NCBI RefSeq assembly: GCF_900088825.1
Contig: NZ_LT592171.1
Coordinates: 522,009-586,008 of the forward strand
Source: Thiomonas delicata
GTDB taxonomy: Bacteria > Pseudomonadota > Gammaproteobacteria > Burkholderiales > Burkholderiaceae_C
Reading direction: 5' to 3'
DNA length: 64,000 nucleotides
Shown here: positions 59,647 through 64,000 of the stretch, piece after piece
How positions within the stretch are numbered: the stretch's first letter is position 1
Layout of the letters: each line of letters starts with the position of its first letter
Made by a program: the position numbers and the translations under genes
The notes under the pieces: model-generated
Seen by the model: the letters and a program-made list of their open reading frames with translations, nothing else
The model's database searches: none
Told to the model about the DNA's origin: nothing

Positions 59647-61197
59647 ATGCAATTAAAACCGCCACGACATTATGGACCTGCCCTGCATCTCTATGAGATG
59701 AAACCCATTGCCGCGATGCTTGCGGCTGGCCTACTGATCTCTGCCGCAGCCCTCTCGCCTGCGCAGGCCGACCTCAACTCAGTGCTCTCTGGGATGTACA
59801 CCGCCGCCGGCAGTCCCGGCGTCTACCAGACACAAAACTCGGGCGTAATTTCAGGCGGCTACGTCGCTGTGCGCACGCCGATCCAGGACGTGAACCTCGT
59901 GTCGTTTTCTCCCCCCAACATCGGTGCAGGCTGCGGCGGCATCGATCTGTTCATGGGCAGCTTCTCGTTCGTCAACGCGCAGGCCTTCGAGAACCTGCTG
60001 CGGCAGATCGGTCAGCAGGCGTTGGGGTACGCCTTTCAGCTCGCCATCAACTCGATGTGCCACTCCTGCGGGGCGCTGCTCTCCTCGATCCAGAGCGCGA
60101 TGCAGAAGATGAACAGCTCCCTCAAGAACACCTGCCAGCTCGCGCATGGGCTGGCCACCAGGTCCGTTGGCGACAGTCTTACTTCCATCGACAAATCAGT
60201 TGGGCAAGTCATGTCTTCTGCGACTGGCGTGGCGTCGGACATCTTCTCGGCTTTCAACAACACGCAGTCCGCTCCTGGCACGAACGAGACCGCACTGGCG
60301 AGCAAGACTGCAACGGTGACCGGCGACAACGGGCAACAGCAGACGCTGCCGGCCTCGGCGCTCAAGCCCCAGGGCAATATGACCTGGAAGGCTCTGGAAA
60401 ACTCCCAGAGTGACCAGTTGATCTCCCAAGACAACGTAACCAAGGAGATCCTGATGAGCTTGGTCGGCTCGGAGATCATCCGACCCGGCATGTCACCCGC
60501 CGACCAGGCTGATGCTTCGGCTCTGGGCACTACAGACGCCAGGCAGGCCATCAACGTCCCAGCCACCCTATCCCTGAAGGACATGGTGGACGGCACTCCA
60601 AACGCCCAGGTGAATGTGTGCCAGGCCTGGGCGTCTTCATCCTCCGTCAGCTACCCCGCTTTCCCGTCGAACCCCTCCGACACGTCCGCGCTGAGCTGCC
60701 TGCAGACCAGCACGCAGACGCTTTCCAGCCTGAATTACCAAGGCATCAAGGGATGGGTTCGCAACCTGATGTGGGGCGAGAGTGGCGGTGATCCTGGGAT
60801 CGTGAACCAGATCATCGCTGGCCAGCCGCTAACCGCTGCGGAACAGCAGCTCATCAACATGAGCGGGATCGGATTCATGCCCTTGATGATCCAGGTCCAG
60901 CAGTTCCCTGGCGCCGTCGATCAGATTGCATCGCAGGTCGAGCCCTATGTGGTGGCCGAAGTGGCTGTTGGATACGGGCAGGCTGTTTACCAGTCGGTCG
61001 CCGCATCGTTCGCAGGCAACCCGCACGCCCGCAAACCGCGTGGATTCGACAGCAACATGCAGAACCTCCAGAACTGGGTTCGGTACTACGCCGACAGGGC
61101 GGCAGGGGTGACTTTCACGATGAATGAGATCACCACCTTCGTCAACAACGTCCAGAAGTCCATGAGCCAGCGTGCCCCCGGCTCGGGTGCTAAATAA
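59647..61197 (+). CDS. traH: F-type conjugal transfer protein TraH
   Basis: TraH of the F-type (MPF-F) type IV secretion system, 516 aa, a periplasmic/outer-membrane pilus-assembly protein. A signal peptide MKPIAAMLAAGLLISAAA begins at residue 18, so the true start may be the ATG at 59698, although AAGGGA lies before the ATG at 59647. The family hallmark FSPPNIGAGCGGIDLFMGSFSF and then FENLLRQIGQQALGYAFQ are clear. It ends 13 bp before traG. Confidence 0.93.
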   Translation: MQLKPPRHYGPALHLYEMKPIAAMLAAGLLISAAALSPAQADLNSVLSGMYTAAGSPGVYQTQNSGVISGGYVAVRTPIQDVNLVSFSPPNIGAGCGGIDLFMGSFSFVNAQAFENLLRQIGQQALGYAFQLAINSMCHSCGALLSSIQSAMQKMNSSLKNTCQLAHGLATRSVGDSLTSIDKSVGQVMSSATGVASDIFSAFNNTQSAPGTNETALASKTATVTGDNGQQQTLPASALKPQGNMTWKALENSQSDQLISQDNVTKEILMSLVGSEIIRPGMSPADQADASALGTTDARQAINVPATLSLKDMVDGTPNAQVNVCQAWASSSSVSYPAFPSNPSDTSALSCLQTSTQTLSSLNYQGIKGWVRNLMWGESGGDPGIVNQIIAGQPLTAAEQQLINMSGIGFMPLMIQVQQFPGAVDQIASQVEPYVVAEVAVGYGQAVYQSVAASFAGNPHARKPRGFDSNMQNLQNWVRYYADRAAGVTFTMNEITTFVNNVQKSMSQRAPGSGAK

Positions 61198-61210
61198 ATC
61201 GGAGCCTGCT

Positions 61211-64000
61211 ATGTCCGTCACTCTTCATGTTTTCGGAAATCTGCAGGCCTTCCAGCAAGGCCTGGTCGGTGTGCAGATGCTTTTCAACCCCGCCAACAAC
61301 ACCGCCTGGGCGTCCGGCGGGAGCCTGTTCGGTGGTGGCGGCCTCGTGCTGGTTGGCTTGCTCATCAGCGCCCTCATCATCTTCACGAAGGGCATCTTCA
61401 CGCAACGGCTTGAGCTGCACCACGTCTTCCTGCTCGCGTTGATGTACGGCATCATGTTCGTGCCCACGACATCCGTGGTGCTCGATGACGTGTTGAGCGG
61501 CCAGCAGGCCGTCGTGGACAGCATTCCGGTCGGCATCGCTTATCCGGCCGCCATCGTCTCCGATCTGTCCTACGACGCCGGCCTGCAGATCTCCCAGGCC
61601 TTCCAGAGCGTGACGCAAGCTGTCCCGCCGACCGACATCAGCCAAGGCTTCGTTTCGCCGCTGCAGACGCTGTTTGCCATGCGCAACTTCTACAGCACGT
61701 TCGCCTCGGCCAACCCTTCGCTGGCCAAGTCGATCATGTACTACGCGGAGTACTGCGCCCTGGGCAGCGGTAGCAGCATGCAGTCGCTGAACAATACGAC
61801 CGTCATGCTGGGGTCGCCCAACGATGGGCATGCGGGATTGTTCAGCAACCCGCCGCCGAACAAACAGGTCATCATCTTTTGGGACAACAGCGTGGGCGCG
61901 ACCCAGGGAACCACGGTGACTTGCGCCAGTGCGGCCAGCACGCTTTCGACGGCCCTGGCGAACTATTTTTCGGATCAGCCGACCGCGCAGCTCACCACCT
62001 GCAGCCAGAACGTGGGCAAACTCACGACCGGCCCGCAGCAAACCACGCAGAACTGCTCCGGCGTCGAGACCCTGGCGAACAGCGTGCTGGTGGACGCCTC
62101 GCAAGGCACCGGCACCATCATCACCCAGTTGGCCAACAACGGGCAGAACTTCCTGTCCAACATGATCGGCGGTTGCCTGATCTCAGCGGGCTTCCAGTAC
62201 GGCACAAGTCCTTACGGGGATGTATCCGCGTCGCTCCCGTCCTACTGCGGTGTGCAGACCGCGAACCTGGACTACCAGCAGGCGATCAACGCGGCGAGTG
62301 CGAATACCTTTGAGCAGAACATGCTGCCGCTGATGTCGATCATGCAGTTCCTGTTCTTCGTGCTTGCGCCTTTCGCCGCCGGCATGATGGTGATGATGGG
62401 CGTGCAAGGGTTCAGCCTGTTCGCCAAGTACCTGATGTTCGGCGCCTGGACGCAGAGCTGGCTGCCGCTGGCCGCGCTCATCAATGACCTGATCCAGCTG
62501 AGCGCTCAACACGCCTTTGGCCGGTTTGGCCTGTCGCTGACGAACGGCATGGGCAGCGGCACGTCCGCGCAGCTGGTCTACGGCAGCAATCTCTCGACGA
62601 TATTCGAGAAGACGGCGATTTTCCTCAGCAACGCGAACATGATGTTGTCGATGACCCCGCTGCTGACCATGGCGCTCTTCAGCGGAAGTTACTTCGCGCT
62701 CTCCAAACTCGGCGAGAAGATGGACGGCGGTTCATCGTCCAAAAATCTGGACATCGCAAGCCCGACTTTGGACAAGGCCGGGAACGCGCTCGGGATCGGG
62801 TCCAATGCTGCCGGCGAATACTTCCAAACCAACCCCCTCGCGCAGAGCGCATCGGTGGGTATCGCCAGTGCGGCGCAATCCTCGATTTCCGCCATGAAGA
62901 GCCAGGCTGACCAGAGCAGCATGTCGGCGATGCAGAGCGCGGGGCGTGTCGGCAGTTCGGTTTGGAGCGTCATGGACCAGGCCCAACACAACACGGCGGC
63001 GGCCAAAGACCTATCAGCAACTGGCGGGCAGCAGTGGGCGGACACGTATAAAAGCGTGCAAGGGTTTGCGAAGGAAACGGGACTATCCGATAGCCAGGCT
63101 ACAAGTTTCCTGGCGCAGGTGGGCGCCGGCCTGGATTCGGGATTGAGCCTGGGGGCCACCATCAACAAGGCTGAGTCGGCGCTGGCCAAGTTGAATGGTG
63201 GTGGCGACATGTCGGCGGAAATGAAGGGCAAGGTCGAAGACGCCCTGAAGAATTCTCAAACACAGAAAACCGCCCGAGACCTTTCTAGCAGCCACACGGC
63301 CAACCTCGCTCAACAGGTAGCCCAGAAGTACCAGATCGGCGATCAGGCCAGCAAATCAGGCGGGTTGACCAGGCAGGCCCAGCAGACCGAGCAGGAGACG
63401 CAGCAAGCTCAGCAGCAATATCAGAAAGCCGATCAACTGCAGCATCAGTTCAGCAAAACCGGCATGCTGCAATCCGGTCTTAACCTCTCGGCTTCGACTT
63501 TGGCTGGCACTCTGCTCGCACGCTACGGTAGCGCCCCAGCGGCGATCAGTGCGGCCAACTCGATGGCGGCCCGCACAGGTGTTGGAGATGCCTACGACAA
63601 GGCAGTCACCGCAGGGAAGGCGGCCGGCATGTCGAGCGAGACGGCGGCGGCCTACGGGCTGGTCATGGCACTCCCGCAGGCGAAGGACGCGGAAGGCTTC
63701 GAGCAGATCGCCGACCTTGCTGGGGCGGAGATGCCGGCGGGGGCTGCGGTTGCCGGTGGGCAGATCGCCTCGACGCAGAACAGCCTCACCTTGGCTGCTG
63801 GGCAGTTCCATGCCCATGCGCCTGATCAATCTAAAGTGTCCGACAAGGGATTCAAGGCTCTGAAGAAGGAAGAGGCGGATCGGCAAAAGGCATATCAGCC
63901 AGTCAACCAGACGGGCATTGCATCAAGCGCGACACCGGCGGGCTTGTACAAGGAGGCTGATCAAGGCGTGGTGAGCACGCCGCCAGGTGGCATTGACCCC
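61211..64000 (+). CDS. traG: F-type conjugal transfer protein TraG, partial
   Basis: Open at the window end; 930 codons are present. The N-terminal TraG domain has membrane spans around residues 43-60, 72-88, 375-400 and 475-500 (for example FLFFVLAPFAAGMMVMMG) with a periplasmic loop between. From about 530 it is a long Ala/Ser/Gln-rich, coiled-coil-like periplasmic part. TraG stabilises mating pairs and takes part in entry exclusion in F-like systems. GGAG lies about 7 nt before the ATG at 61211. Confidence 0.92.
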   Translation, partial: MSVTLHVFGNLQAFQQGLVGVQMLFNPANNTAWASGGSLFGGGGLVLVGLLISALIIFTKGIFTQRLELHHVFLLALMYGIMFVPTTSVVLDDVLSGQQAVVDSIPVGIAYPAAIVSDLSYDAGLQISQAFQSVTQAVPPTDISQGFVSPLQTLFAMRNFYSTFASANPSLAKSIMYYAEYCALGSGSSMQSLNNTTVMLGSPNDGHAGLFSNPPPNKQVIIFWDNSVGATQGTTVTCASAASTLSTALANYFSDQPTAQLTTCSQNVGKLTTGPQQTTQNCSGVETLANSVLVDASQGTGTIITQLANNGQNFLSNMIGGCLISAGFQYGTSPYGDVSASLPSYCGVQTANLDYQQAINAASANTFEQNMLPLMSIMQFLFFVLAPFAAGMMVMMGVQGFSLFAKYLMFGAWTQSWLPLAALINDLIQLSAQHAFGRFGLSLTNGMGSGTSAQLVYGSNLSTIFEKTAIFLSNANMMLSMTPLLTMALFSGSYFALSKLGEKMDGGSSSKNLDIASPTLDKAGNALGIGSNAAGEYFQTNPLAQSASVGIASAAQSSISAMKSQADQSSMSAMQSAGRVGSSVWSVMDQAQHNTAAAKDLSATGGQQWADTYKSVQGFAKETGLSDSQATSFLAQVGAGLDSGLSLGATINKAESALAKLNGGGDMSAEMKGKVEDALKNSQTQKTARDLSSSHTANLAQQVAQKYQIGDQASKSGGLTRQAQQTEQETQQAQQQYQKADQLQHQFSKTGMLQSGLNLSASTLAGTLLARYGSAPAAISAANSMAARTGVGDAYDKAVTAGKAAGMSSETAAAYGLVMALPQAKDAEGFEQIADLAGAEMPAGAAVAGGQIASTQNSLTLAAGQFHAHAPDQSKVSDKGFKALKKEEADRQKAYQPVNQTGIASSATPAGLYKEADQGVVSTPPGGIDP

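Noticed and set aside
54048-64000. Integrase, insertion sequence or CRISPR array in the element
   Set aside because: No integrase or transposase motif, no terminal inverted repeats flanking a transposase, and no regularly spaced repeat-spacer array was found.

Overview
The window is GC-rich, densely packed proteobacterial DNA. The gene content and order point to a betaproteobacterium of the order Burkholderiales: dapC-dapD-pilU-dapE-prmB, ffs-dnaX-ybaB-recR, trxA-rho, type B L31, egtBD and serS beside tRNA-Ser, with FAD/iron-sulfur electron-transfer and c-di-GMP genes. The genus cannot be fixed from the sequence alone. Nearly all genes in 1-54 kb look like ordinary chromosomal genes.

Layout of the core part. 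0-6 kb: a metallo-beta-lactamase-fold hydrolase, a three-gene NfeD/SPFH/ferritin-like operon, and an amino-acid decarboxylase. 6-7.4 kb: ECF sigma factor, membrane anti-sigma and DUF3106-like periplasmic protein, read leftward. 7.5-14.8 kb: lysine/diaminopimelate genes with pilU, prmB and an ABC-F ATPase. 14.8-20.3 kb, leftward: MATE exporter, large membrane protein, rpmE2, rho and trxA. 20.3-26.6 kb: an AddB/AddA-type double-strand-break resection pair. 26.6-30.4 kb: SRPBCC protein, 4.5S SRP RNA, dnaX, ybaB, recR. 30.4-39.1 kb: NHL-repeat protein, two c-di-GMP proteins, and two large lipoproteins around a DUF6502 protein. 39.3-44.4 kb: etfQO behind a 22-bp palindromic operator, a CYTH-CHAD protein and prfC. 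44.5-54.1 kb: ergothioneine genes egtBD, an FtsX-type permease, truncated haemoglobin, Smr, RadC, fkpB-ispH, serS and tRNA-Ser(CGA).

Right after tRNA-Ser(CGA) the character of the DNA changes. AT-rich DNA with 10-bp-phased short repeats and a direct TGCACCAA repeat follows, which looks like the arm of an integrase attachment site. Then comes a translationally coupled operon: a small HTH protein, a RepA-like hexameric helicase, a RepC-like initiator and a MobC/replication-relaxation-like protein. About 820 bp of GC-rich DNA packed with hairpins follows and holds no credible gene. After that come two small unknown genes and the F-type conjugation genes traH and traG, the last running off the window. 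I read this as the left end of an integrative conjugative or mobilizable element in tRNA-Ser, carrying an IncQ-like replication module and an F-type mating-pair apparatus. No integrase is visible here, so it is expected at the other end.

The most interesting unexplained signals are the hairpin-dense non-coding block (58.2-59.0 kb), four iteron-like repeats inside the 3' end of the repC-like gene whose DNA sequence is kept despite a change of reading frame, the etfQO palindrome, and the overlapping divergent promoters in front of the DUF6502/DUF5666 genes.
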